From contig JAXMCE010000010.1 of assembly GCA_046349515.1 (NCBI GenBank), forward strand, positions 47,694 through 111,693: a stretch of 64,000 bases of DNA, written 5' to 3'. Below the pieces are notes generated by a model. It saw only the letters and a list, made by a program, of their open reading frames with translations, searched no databases and had not been told where the DNA came from. This document shows positions 15,906 through 24,380 of the stretch, piece after piece. Source of the stretch: JBGPGW01 sp046349515. Lineage in GTDB: Bacteria; Pseudomonadota; Alphaproteobacteria; CADEGL01. The translations under genes were made by a program, and so were the position numbers. Position 1 is the stretch's first letter; every line of letters starts with the position of its first letter.

Positions 15906-16673
15906 ATGCCCGATACCACCATGGCCTTTGTTGCGGCTGACACGCCGCCGGCGCAGGAGGCGCGCCTGCGTCTCGAGGCCCGCTATGCCCACGCAGACCC
16001 CGAATCCGCCGACGTCATCGTGGCCTTGGGCGGGGACGGTTTCATGCTCGAGACGCTGCATCGGTTCCGCGAGCGTCGCGTCCCGATCTACGGCATGCAC
16101 CGGGGGACGGTCGGCTTCCTCATGAACGAGTACCGGGAGGAGAATCTGCCGGACCGCCTCGCCTGCGCCGCGCCCGCGAAGCTCTATCCATTGCGCATGA
16201 ATGCCCGAACCCTCGGGGGCGACGTGGCCGAGGCCATTGCCATCAACGAGGTCTCGCTTCTCCGCGAGACGCGCCTGGCGGCGAAGCTGCGGATCACCGT
16301 CGACGGCGTGATGCGGCTGAGCGAGCTCATTTGCGACGGCGTGCTGATCGCCACGCCGGTCGGCAGCACGGCTTACAACCTCTCCGCCCACGGCCCCATC
16401 CTACCGGTCGGCTCGGGCGTGCTGGCCTTGACGCCGATCAGCGCCTTCCGTCCGCGGCGCTGGCGCGGCGCGATCCTGCCGCATTCGGCCTCGGTGGTGT
16501 TCGATGTCCTCGACCCCGCGCACCGCCCCGTCAGCGCCGTCGCCGACTACACCGAAGTGCGCGACGTCACCCATGTCGAGGTGCGCGAGGACCGCAGCGT
16601 CGAATTGACCATCCTCTTCGACGCCGAGCACAATTTCGAAGAACGCATCCTCAAAGAACAGTTCCTGACCTAA
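15906..16673 (+). CDS. nadK: NAD kinase
   Basis: 255 residues. The ATP/NAD-binding motif GGDG is at 42-45 (VIVALGGDGFMLET), followed by GMHRGTVGFLMNE, AINEVSLLRE and CDGVLIATPVGSTAYNLSAHGPI, all NAD kinase signatures. It phosphorylates NAD to NADP in the cytoplasm. The start MPDTTMAFVAADTP fits the short alphaproteobacterial form; the upstream in-frame extension is Pro/Arg-rich and unlike the family. MAFVAAD at 15921 is an alternative. It is followed after 10 bases by argE. Confidence 0.93.
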   Translation: MPDTTMAFVAADTPPAQEARLRLEARYAHADPESADVIVALGGDGFMLETLHRFRERRVPIYGMHRGTVGFLMNEYREENLPDRLACAAPAKLYPLRMNARTLGGDVAEAIAINEVSLLRETRLAAKLRITVDGVMRLSELICDGVLIATPVGSTAYNLSAHGPILPVGSGVLALTPISAFRPRRWRGAILPHSASVVFDVLDPAHRPVSAVADYTEVRDVTHVEVREDRSVELTILFDAEHNFEERILKEQFLT

Positions 16674-16683
16674 GGGAGCACGC

Positions 16684-17859
16684 ATGGCGACGCCGACATT
16701 GAACAGTCTCGACATGCTTCGCAGGCTGATCGGCTACGACACGACGAGCCGCGATTCGAATCTCGCGCTGATCGACTACGTCCGCGACTACCTCACGGGC
16801 CTCGGTGTCGAGAGCGAGCTTGTCCATGACGAGACAGGCAAGAAGGCCAATCTCTATGCGACTCTCGGGCCGACGGATCGCGCGGGCGTCTGCTTGTCCG
16901 GACATACCGACGTCGTGCCGGTCGACGGCCAGGAATGGCACACGAATCCGTTCGAGCTCACGGAGAAGGGCGGGCGTCTCTACGGGCGCGGCACCTCGGA
17001 CATGAAGACCTGGCTGGCGGTGGCGCTCACCTACGCTCCCGCCTTCCTCGAGCGCGGCCCCGTGACGCCCATCCACCTGGCCTTCTCCTACGACGAGGAA
17101 GTGGGCTGCATCGGCGTGCGGCGCTTGATCGACAGGCTCAAGGATCGGCCCGTGCGCCCGGCCATGTGCATCGTGGGCGAACCCACCGAAATGAAGGTCG
17201 TCCGCGCCCACAAGGGCAAGCACAGCTACCGGTGTCGGGTCCGAGGGTTCGAGGCACACTCGGCCCTCACGCCCCAGGGCGTCAATGCCGTCGAGTACGC
17301 CGCGGCGGTGATCGTCAAGCTGCGCGACATGGCGAAGCGCAAGCGCGACAACGGTCCCTACGACCGCGAGTTCAACGTTCCCTACACCACGATCCACACC
17401 GGTGTCGTTCGCGGCGGCACGCAGCTCAACATCGTGCCCAAGGATTGCGAATTCGTCTTCGAGTTCCGCCACCTGCCTCAGGACGATCCCGAAACCTTGT
17501 TCACCGAGGTCAAGTCCTATGTCGAGACGGAACTCGAGCCCGAGATGCGCGCCGTCGCACCGGACGCCGGATTCAGCTGGGAGCGCATGACCGTCATCCC
17601 GGGCCTCGACACGGGCGAAGAAGAACCAGTCACCACCTTCGCCAAGGGATTGACGGGCGCCAATAGCACGACAAAGGTGGCGTTCGGTACCGAGGCGGGG
17701 TTGTTTCAGAAGAGCGGCATCCCGACCATCATCTGCGGCCCCGGCAGCATCGAGCAGGCGCACAAGCCGAACGAATACATTGCGATCGAGCAGGTCGCGG
17801 CGTGCGAGGAGCTGATGGAACGCCTGATCGATCAGCTGTGCCGCCCGGCTCGAAGCTGA
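16684..17859 (+). CDS. argE: acetylornithine deacetylase (M20 family) ArgE
   Basis: 391 residues, M20 peptidase family. The metal site is visible: SGHTDVVP (H74, D76), GRGTSDMK (D106), YDEEVGCIG (E138 general base, E139) and GEPTEMK. The dimerisation domain lies in the middle third (about 180-290), and KVAFGTEAGLFQ near the C-terminus is typical of the ArgE branch. It hydrolyses N-acetylornithine to ornithine. It follows nadK by 10 bases with GGGAGCACGC before the ATG, and precedes a second deacylase gene by 20 bases, so both may act on acylated amino acids. Confidence 0.9.
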   Translation: MATPTLNSLDMLRRLIGYDTTSRDSNLALIDYVRDYLTGLGVESELVHDETGKKANLYATLGPTDRAGVCLSGHTDVVPVDGQEWHTNPFELTEKGGRLYGRGTSDMKTWLAVALTYAPAFLERGPVTPIHLAFSYDEEVGCIGVRRLIDRLKDRPVRPAMCIVGEPTEMKVVRAHKGKHSYRCRVRGFEAHSALTPQGVNAVEYAAAVIVKLRDMAKRKRDNGPYDREFNVPYTTIHTGVVRGGTQLNIVPKDCEFVFEFRHLPQDDPETLFTEVKSYVETELEPEMRAVAPDAGFSWERMTVIPGLDTGEEEPVTTFAKGLTGANSTTKVAFGTEAGLFQKSGIPTIICGPGSIEQAHKPNEYIAIEQVAACEELMERLIDQLCRPARS

Positions 17860-17879
17860 GACGAACGGCGGATTCGTCC

Positions 17880-18824
17880 ATGGCCCCAAAAGTCGAACTC
17901 GAAGCGCCCGATATCACGCCCTACAGGACGGGCAACACCGGAATCGACTACGTCACGACCTTTCGCGCCCGCGCCTCCGGCCCCCATGTGATGGTCAATG
18001 CCCTCACCCACGGCAACGAGCTGTGCGGTGCGATCGCGCTCGATCGTCTCTTCCGTCACGACATCCGGCCGAAGCGCGGCACGCTGACACTGTCCTTCGC
18101 CAACGTCGCTGCCTACGAGGCCTTCGATCCCAAGAATCCCACCGCCTCGCGCTTTGTCGATGAGGACTTCAATCGCGTGTGGTCGGAGGACATGCTCGAG
18201 GGCCCACGCGACAGCACGGAGCTCCGCCGTGCGCGGGTCATGCGGCCCATCGTCGATGCGGTCGACATTCTTCTCGACATCCACTCGATGCAGCGCCTGT
18301 CCGCCCCCTTGAGCCTTGCCGGCCCGACCGCCAAGGGGCGCGCGCTCGCAACAAGAATGGGCGTACCGGTCACGGTCGTGAGCGACGAGGGCCACGCCGC
18401 CGGTGTGCGCCTCCGCGACTATGCGGCCTTTGCCGATCCGGCGAGTTCCAAAAGCGCCGCTCTCGTCGAGTGCGGACAGCATTGGAAGCGCGAGACCGCC
18501 GCCGTCGCGATCGAGAGCCTCTTCCGTTTTCTCCTTTGCCTCGATGTCATCGACCGGGAGGTCGCGGCCGAACATCTCCCGCCGACCCCGCCGCCGCCGC
18601 AACGCTACATCGAGGTCACCCACGCGATCACCATCACAGACGAGCCCTTCGTCTTCACGGCACCCTACGACGGTCTCGAAGTGATCGAGCGGGCCGGAAC
18701 GGTCATCGCGCGCGACGGACAGCGCGAGGTGTGCACGCCCTACGATCGTTGCGTCCTCGTCATGCCGTCGCAGCGGCTGAGCCGAGGGCTCACGGCCGTC
18801 CGCCTGGGCCGCTATGTGAGCTGA
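17880..18824 (+). CDS. succinylglutamate desuccinylase/aspartoacylase family protein
   Basis: 314 residues, M14-related zinc acylase family. The zinc motif is ALTHGNELCG (H..E) with the third ligand His in LLDIHSM; the Arg-containing NRVWSED and an Asn-Val-Ala segment match AstE/AspA-like enzymes. A C-terminal beta domain of about 80 residues follows (YIEVTHAITITDEPF). It probably removes an acyl group from an amino acid or related compound. The start at MAPKVELEAP is chosen because the preceding in-frame codons overlap argE and do not look like the family. The exact substrate is not determinable. Confidence 0.82.
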   Translation: MAPKVELEAPDITPYRTGNTGIDYVTTFRARASGPHVMVNALTHGNELCGAIALDRLFRHDIRPKRGTLTLSFANVAAYEAFDPKNPTASRFVDEDFNRVWSEDMLEGPRDSTELRRARVMRPIVDAVDILLDIHSMQRLSAPLSLAGPTAKGRALATRMGVPVTVVSDEGHAAGVRLRDYAAFADPASSKSAALVECGQHWKRETAAVAIESLFRFLLCLDVIDREVAAEHLPPTPPPPQRYIEVTHAITITDEPFVFTAPYDGLEVIERAGTVIARDGQREVCTPYDRCVLVMPSQRLSRGLTAVRLGRYVS

Positions 18825-18836
18825 CCGGCGACAGGG

Positions 18837-19934
18837 GTGGCAGAGAACTCATCACGGCTGATGTCCCTCGTCGTCCCGATCGCGCGGGCGCTCGCGATCG
18901 GCGCCATCGGCGGCGCGATCTTCCGCGCCTTCAACATGCCGCTTGCCTGGATGATCGGGGCCGCCGTGGCGACGACGGGTGCCACGATCGCCGGCGCCCG
19001 ACTGGCGATGCCGCCGCGTCTGCGCGCGCTCATGGTCGCCGTGCTGGGCGTGATGCTCGGGAGCGCCTTCACGCCCGATCTCCTCTCCCGCGCAAGCGAG
19101 TGGGTCGTGACCCTGTCCGCCCTCCTGGCCTACGCGGCGGTGGTGGGTGTCTTGTCCTATCTCTTCTTCCGGCGCGTCGGGCAGTACGACCCCATCACGG
19201 CGTTCTTCTCGGCGGCTCCGGGCGGCCTCGCGGAGATGACGGTGACGGGTGCCGCGCTCGGCGGCGACGACCGGGTCATCTCGCTCGTGCACACCGCGCG
19301 CGTGTTGCTCATCGTCCTCACGGTGCCGTTCTGGTTCCGCTCCCTCGACGCCTATGACGCGGCGCGGCGGACGGCCGCCGACCTTTCAGTGACCGACATC
19401 CCGCCGATCGAGCTCCTGGTCCTGGCCGCCATTGGCGCCGCGGGCGCGCTGGCCGCCCGCATCTTCCGCATTCCCGCTTCCTACCTCATCGGGCCCATGA
19501 TCGTGAGCGCCGCGGCCCACCTTCTTCGGATCAGCACGTTCCGGCCGCCGCAGGAGCTGGTCGCCGTCGCCCAGGTCGTGGTCGGCTCGGCCATCGGGTG
19601 CCGATTCACGGGCGTTGACGTGCGCAAAGTGCTGCGTACGCTTCTCCATGCCGCTGGCATCACGGCCATCATGCTTACAGGAACTGTCGTCTTCGCCTTG
19701 GCGCTCCACCGGGTCACGGGTATCGACGTGCCGCCGCTGGTCCTGGCCTTCGCGCCCGGCGGGCTCGCGGAGATGAGTCTCGTGGCCCTCGCCCTTGCGA
19801 CCGATGCCGCCTTCGTCTCGACCCATCACGTCGTGCGCATCGTCTTCGTCGTGATCGTGGCGCCGATCGTGTTTCGCCTCGTCAATGCCGGCCAGCGCCG
19901 CCAGGCGCTGGCCAATGGCCGCCAGCAGCCGTGA
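18837..19934 (+). CDS. AbrB-duplication family membrane transporter
   Basis: 365 residues, almost all hydrophobic, about ten membrane segments in two homologous halves. The duplicated elements are FFSAAPGGLAEMTVTGAALG in the first half and LAFAPGGLAEMSLVALALA in the second, the signature of the AbrB family once misnamed ammonia monooxygenase. Members are thought to be inner-membrane transporters. A GTG start at 18837 is taken; ATG 18861 (MSLVVPIARAL) is equally possible since no strong ribosome site decides. It lies 12 bases after the deacylase and its stop overlaps the next GTG (GTGA). Confidence 0.82.
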   Translation: MAENSSRLMSLVVPIARALAIGAIGGAIFRAFNMPLAWMIGAAVATTGATIAGARLAMPPRLRALMVAVLGVMLGSAFTPDLLSRASEWVVTLSALLAYAAVVGVLSYLFFRRVGQYDPITAFFSAAPGGLAEMTVTGAALGGDDRVISLVHTARVLLIVLTVPFWFRSLDAYDAARRTAADLSVTDIPPIELLVLAAIGAAGALAARIFRIPASYLIGPMIVSAAAHLLRISTFRPPQELVAVAQVVVGSAIGCRFTGVDVRKVLRTLLHAAGITAIMLTGTVVFALALHRVTGIDVPPLVLAFAPGGLAEMSLVALALATDAAFVSTHHVVRIVFVVIVAPIVFRLVNAGQRRQALANGRQQP

Positions 19935-21913
19935 AGCGCGCGCTCAGCGGCGTGGCACTCGCCCTGGCCCTGTTCGCGGCCGGGACGGCCCATGCCGACC
20001 TCGACGCGGGCCAGGCCGCGTTGCTCCGCGGCGATTTCTCGCAGGCGCGGCGCCTGCTTGAGCCGGTCGCGCGAGGCGGCGATGCGGAAGCGCAATACGC
20101 TCTCGGCATGCTCTACATGCGGGGTCTCGGCGGCCCGCGCGACTTCGCGAAGGCGGCGAGCCTCTATCGGTCCGCCGCCAACCACGGGCACGTGAAGGCC
20201 CAGACCATGCTGGGCCTTCTTTACGCCGATGGCCAGGGCGTCAAGCGGAACGAGAGCGAGGCCGCGCGTCTCCTCGAGCAAGCCGCGGCACGCGGCGACG
20301 CCGAAGCGCAATACGCGCTCGGCGTTCTCTACGAGGATGGGCGCGGCGTCAGCCAGGACTCGAAGCGCGCCGCGGAGCTCTACCGGCGCGCGGCCGAGCG
20401 CGGAAGCGCCCCCGCCCAATACGCCCTCGGCGCGTTGCACACGCAAGGCAAAGGCGTCCCCCGCGACTACGCGGCCGCCGCACGCCTGTTCGAGTCGGCC
20501 GCGGCCACGGGGATCGCCGAGGCACAAGTGGGTCTCGCGCGCCTGTCGCTCGAAGGTCTCGGTGTGCCGCAGAATCCGCAGCAGGCGGTGCGGCTGCTCG
20601 AGCGCGCGGCCGCGCGCGGCGACACCGAGGCCATGGAACTTCTGGGCCAGCTCCTCCTTGCCGGAAAACAGGTTCCGCGCGACCCGACGCGCGCGCTCAC
20701 GCTCCTGACCCAGGCCGCCAAGGCGGGACGCGCCGCGGCGAGCCTGGCCTTGAGTGAGATCTATTCGAAAGGCGACGGTGTCGCGCGCAACGACAAGCTG
20801 GCCACCGAGTGGCTCGCGAAGGCTGCCGAGCAGGGCTCGCAGGAAGCGCAACGCCGCCTTGGCTCGCGCCACCTGAAGGGCCTCGAGGTTCCGCAGGAGA
20901 CGGCCGCGGCGCCGCGCGGTCTCGCCGCCGCAGCCGAGCGCGGCGATGCGGAGGCCCAGCTTCGGCTCGGCATGCAGTACGCCGAAGGACGCGGCGTGCC
21001 CGCGGATGCCGCGACGGCCATGGAGTGGTTCCGCAAAGCCGCCGAGAAAGGATTGGCGGCGGCACAGTTCAACCTCGCGGCGGGTTATCTCGAAGGCAAG
21101 GGCGTTGCCCGCGATCCGGCAACGGCCTTCGAGTGGTTCCGCAAGGCCGCCGAGCAAGGTCATATCGCGGCGCAATTCAACGTGGCGCAAATGTACCGGC
21201 GCGGCGAAGGCGTCGCCCTCGATCCTGGGCAGGCCCTGGCGTGGTACGAGCGGGCGGCCGCCCAGGGCAATGCGCCGGCGCAGTACAGCCTGGGCCTCCT
21301 CTACTACCGGGGCCAGGGCGTCGCCCAGAACCTGCCGGCGGCCGCGCAATGGTTCAGGAAAGCCGGCGAGAACGGCGACCCCCAGGGTCTCTACAATCTC
21401 GCGGTCATGTACGCGAAGGCGGAAGGCGTGCCGGCCAACGCGGCCGAGGCCTTCCTCCTCGCCGACCGCGCGGCACGCAAGGAGTTCCCGCCCGCCGTCA
21501 CCTTGCGCGATGCGATCCTCGCGCGCGCGAAGGACCAGGACCGCACCGTCCTCACCGCCCTCGCCGAGACCTACGGCCGGGCGGAGAAGGGCGACGCCGA
21601 GGCCCAGGTCGCCCTCGGCCGCGCCTACGAGTCGGGATCGGTGCTCGAGCAGAACGCCGATCTCGCCGCGCGCTGGTTCGCGCGCGCCGCCGCCAAGGGA
21701 CTCGCCGCCGCGCAGTATCGTCTCGGCGAGCTCTACGAAGCGGGCACGGGCGTGCCGCACGACGATGCGGAAGCCTATCTCTGGTACACGATCGCCGCGC
21801 GAAAGCAGCACGCCGAGGCCGAAGCCGCGCGCACGCGGATCGGCACGCGGATTTCGAACGCCGATCGGCGCACGCTCGACGAGAAAGCCGCGCGCTGGAC
21901 GCCCAAGCCCTAG
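19931..21913 (+). CDS. secreted Sel1-repeat (SEL1-like) protein
   Basis: 660 residues: a signal peptide (MKRALSGVALALALFAAGTAHA) followed by about 15 Sel1-like repeats of roughly 36 residues with the pattern AEAQYALGxLYxxGxGVxxDxxxAAxxxxxAA. They run almost from residue 23 to 640, with a less regular section around residues 510-560. It ends in YLWYTIAARKQHAEAEA, typical of the last repeat. Sel1 proteins are alpha-solenoid scaffolds; a periplasmic or envelope location is implied. Translation is coupled to the transporter gene through a GTGA overlap. No catalytic domain is seen and the partner is unknown. Confidence 0.88.
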   Translation: MKRALSGVALALALFAAGTAHADLDAGQAALLRGDFSQARRLLEPVARGGDAEAQYALGMLYMRGLGGPRDFAKAASLYRSAANHGHVKAQTMLGLLYADGQGVKRNESEAARLLEQAAARGDAEAQYALGVLYEDGRGVSQDSKRAAELYRRAAERGSAPAQYALGALHTQGKGVPRDYAAAARLFESAAATGIAEAQVGLARLSLEGLGVPQNPQQAVRLLERAAARGDTEAMELLGQLLLAGKQVPRDPTRALTLLTQAAKAGRAAASLALSEIYSKGDGVARNDKLATEWLAKAAEQGSQEAQRRLGSRHLKGLEVPQETAAAPRGLAAAAERGDAEAQLRLGMQYAEGRGVPADAATAMEWFRKAAEKGLAAAQFNLAAGYLEGKGVARDPATAFEWFRKAAEQGHIAAQFNVAQMYRRGEGVALDPGQALAWYERAAAQGNAPAQYSLGLLYYRGQGVAQNLPAAAQWFRKAGENGDPQGLYNLAVMYAKAEGVPANAAEAFLLADRAARKEFPPAVTLRDAILARAKDQDRTVLTALAETYGRAEKGDAEAQVALGRAYESGSVLEQNADLAARWFARAAAKGLAAAQYRLGELYEAGTGVPHDDAEAYLWYTIAARKQHAEAEAARTRIGTRISNADRRTLDEKAARWTPKP

Positions 21914-21928
21914 CCGGGCGGCGTCCGA

Positions 21929-23179
21929 TCACCGGCCGCGCGGGCCCGCGCGTTCGGCGCTCGGCCGCACGTCGGCGATGCGGCTGTAGAGAAGCGCCGC
22001 GATGATCGTCACGAGGGCGATGAACCCGAAGACCGCCCGGTAGGCCTCCGCCGGCACCGGCACGGCCCCGGTCGCGATCGCCTCGATGATGAAGCCGGTC
22101 ATGGCCTGCATCACGCCGGTGCCGATGAAGGTCGACAGGTTGACTGTCGTCACCGCCCGGCCGACGAGCTGCTCCGGGAACAGCGCGCGGCCATGCGGCA
22201 TCATGTAGACGTAATACGATCCCACGAGCCCGAGCATGACCATCAGGACGAGCGCCATGCCGAACGGCAGGGCCGATCCCAAGGCCAGCGCCGCGCATAA
22301 GGCGGCGGTGCCGAAGGCGCCGCCGAGCGCCACGCGCTTGCGGCTGTCGAACAAGCGATCGAGCGGCCCGTAGAGGAGAACGCCCGCGATCATGGCCAGG
22401 GAGATGTAAAGGAGCGCGTTCCCCAGTTCGACCGAGGTCAGGCCATAGACGTCGTGGAGGAACGGCCCCGCCCACAGGCCGCGCACGGTCAGCGCGGACG
22501 GAAAGGCGACGAACGCCATGGAGAGAAGGTAAGGCAGCTGTTTGTTGCGGAACACCGCGCCGAGCCCGCGAAGCGTCGCGCCCAAGCTCTCGCCCTTCCG
22601 CGCGAGCGACGGATGGTCCGGCGGCGCGTCGCGTACGAGGAGGAAGACGAGAAGAGAGAAGCTCGCCGCCACGCACGCGACGGCAACCAGCACGTTTCGC
22701 CAGCCGAAGGCTTCAATCGCCGCGGCAAGCGGAGTCGCCGTGATGAGGTTGCCGGCATGGCTCAGCGCCACGACAAGCGCCGTCATCGTCGCGAACTGAT
22801 GCGGCCGGAACCACCGCGCGATCGCGACCATGCCGCCGACGAAGGTGCCCGAGCAGCCGATGCCGATGAGCGCCTCGGCCAGGATGAGGGTGCCGAGGCT
22901 GTCGGCCACGGAGAACGCGAGGGCGCCCACGACAGCGACGAGGAGGAGGCTCGAGACGACCCGCCGCGGACCGAAACGATCGAGGGCCACGCCGACCGGC
23001 AGCTGCATGAGGGCGAAGCTCAAGAAGAAGGCGCCAGAGGCGAGGCCCAAATGCCCGGGCCCAAGGCCGAGGTCCGGCATCAGGACCGGTGCCAGCGCCG
23101 CATTCGCCGACCGGAAGAACTGGCTGATGATGAGCGCCATGGCGAGCGCGCCGACGACGCGAAGCCCCGCCACGCTCAT
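21929..23179 (-). CDS. MFS transporter
   Basis: 416 residues with about 12 predicted membrane helices. The MFS loop 2-3 motif appears as GVALDRFGPRRVV (family G-x3-D-R-x-G-R-R), and the antiporter-like C motif region ALIGIGCSGTFVGGM follows. The central cytoplasmic loop (about 190-215) is charged. The start MSVAGLRVVG is chosen because the first helix begins immediately. The substrate is not predictable. It is 23 bases downstream of a Rieske protein gene on the same strand and may be co-transcribed, importing that enzyme's substrate or exporting its product. Confidence 0.85.
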   Translation of the reverse strand: MSVAGLRVVGALAMALIISQFFRSANAALAPVLMPDLGLGPGHLGLASGAFFLSFALMQLPVGVALDRFGPRRVVSSLLLVAVVGALAFSVADSLGTLILAEALIGIGCSGTFVGGMVAIARWFRPHQFATMTALVVALSHAGNLITATPLAAAIEAFGWRNVLVAVACVAASFSLLVFLLVRDAPPDHPSLARKGESLGATLRGLGAVFRNKQLPYLLSMAFVAFPSALTVRGLWAGPFLHDVYGLTSVELGNALLYISLAMIAGVLLYGPLDRLFDSRKRVALGGAFGTAALCAALALGSALPFGMALVLMVMLGLVGSYYVYMMPHGRALFPEQLVGRAVTTVNLSTFIGTGVMQAMTGFIIEAIATGAVPVPAEAYRAVFGFIALVTIIAALLYSRIADVRPSAERAGPRGR

Positions 23180-23202
23180 GCCGAGTGGCCGTCGATCTGC
23201 GT

Positions 23203-24243
23203 CTAGCTTCGCCAGCGGAGGACCGTGTCTTTGACTGGATTGACGAAGGGCCGGCCTCCAGCACGGCTCTGGGCGAACTCCCGTTTGAGCTGGTGGTACC
23301 AGCGCGCCTGGGTATCCGCATCGTTGATGAGCATGAGCGGCGGATCGTGCCGCAAGCCCTCTTGCTGCATTTCGACCACGCGCCGGTCTTGGCCGAGGAA
23401 CGCACGGGCGAAGGGACGGAGGACGGGACGCAACGCCGTGAGCCACGGCACTGTCCAGTAGATGACATGGTTCACTTCGGTCTGCCCCTCCGTGAGAGGC
23501 GTCACCGCCGTGAGGCCGCAGACGACGTGACGCCCGGCACGGATGTGCTCGATGCGCACGCCGGGAAGGGTGAAGCGGATCTCCGTCTCCGGCACGGAGC
23601 CGAGCAGCTTGTAGGCGAAGGAGTTTCGGCTCGGCCGGTGGCGCGTCATGGTGAAGCCCAGGGGAGACGGCGCGAAGGCCTTCGCCTTCTCGTGGATCGA
23701 GCGGCGCGTCCGCCACCACCATGAGCGATGGACGAAAGGCCCATGGGCCGGATCCATGAGGCCCACAACCGCATCATCGATCGTGCAGGGGAAGACCATG
23801 CTCTCGACGAGATCGCCCGGCCGGTCCTCGATGTCCGGCAAGCGCGGCGGATCGCTGTCCGGTGTCCCGTCCTCGCCCATGTAGATCCACAGATTGCCGT
23901 GCACCTCGCGCACGGGGTAGCGGCGCACCTTGATGCGGTCGAGATTGAGATGCTGGCCTTCCGCGAGCGAGGGGATGGCCGTGCACACGCCGTCGGTCGC
24001 GAAGCGCCAGCCGTGGTAACAGCACTCGATCTCGCGCCCGTCGAAACGGCCGTGGCGGAGCGGAATGCCGCGATGGGGACAGATGTCGCGAAGCGCGAAT
24101 GGCGTCCCGTCCGCGGCCCGGCCGAAAAGAATGGGCTGTCCCAAGAGCGTCTTTGGGTGCATGCCACCCCGCGCCACCGCCCGGCCGGGAAGCGCGAAAT
24201 ACCACAAATCCTGAAGCCAGCTTCCGTCTTGCCGCTGAGACAC
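23203..24243 (-). CDS. Rieske [2Fe-2S] oxygenase-type protein
   Basis: 346 residues from a GTG start. The Rieske cluster is C55-P-H57 (DICPHRG) and C74-x2-H77 (ECCYHGW). The C-terminal domain is that of aromatic-ring-hydroxylating or demethylating oxygenases of the vanillate demethylase/PaO group: IDDAVVGLMDPAHGPFVH supplies a D..D..H..H-type iron site. It needs an electron-transfer reductase not seen here. The GTG at 24243 is chosen because GAGGGG lies just upstream; in-frame ATGs at 24348 and 24309 would add residues outside the family pattern. It is divergent from the acyl-CoA ligase gene. Confidence 0.83.
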   Translation of the reverse strand: MSQRQDGSWLQDLWYFALPGRAVARGGMHPKTLLGQPILFGRAADGTPFALRDICPHRGIPLRHGRFDGREIECCYHGWRFATDGVCTAIPSLAEGQHLNLDRIKVRRYPVREVHGNLWIYMGEDGTPDSDPPRLPDIEDRPGDLVESMVFPCTIDDAVVGLMDPAHGPFVHRSWWWRTRRSIHEKAKAFAPSPLGFTMTRHRPSRNSFAYKLLGSVPETEIRFTLPGVRIEHIRAGRHVVCGLTAVTPLTEGQTEVNHVIYWTVPWLTALRPVLRPFARAFLGQDRRVVEMQQEGLRHDPPLMLINDADTQARWYHQLKREFAQSRAGGRPFVNPVKDTVLRWRS

Positions 24244-24380
24244 GCACCCCTCGCCGCCTGCGATGGCCAGGGAGGAATAGGAGATCGCCCGGCACCCGAC
24301 AAGCCCCATGCTCGGCCCGGCGGCGCTCGATTGCCCCTCACCCGACATCCCCGCTATCCTCGACCACGACCGAGCACGCG

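Noticed and set aside
19826..21811. Minus-strand open frame of 661 codons
   Set aside because: It is antisense to the Sel1-repeat gene; its apparent repeats mirror the Sel1 repeats.
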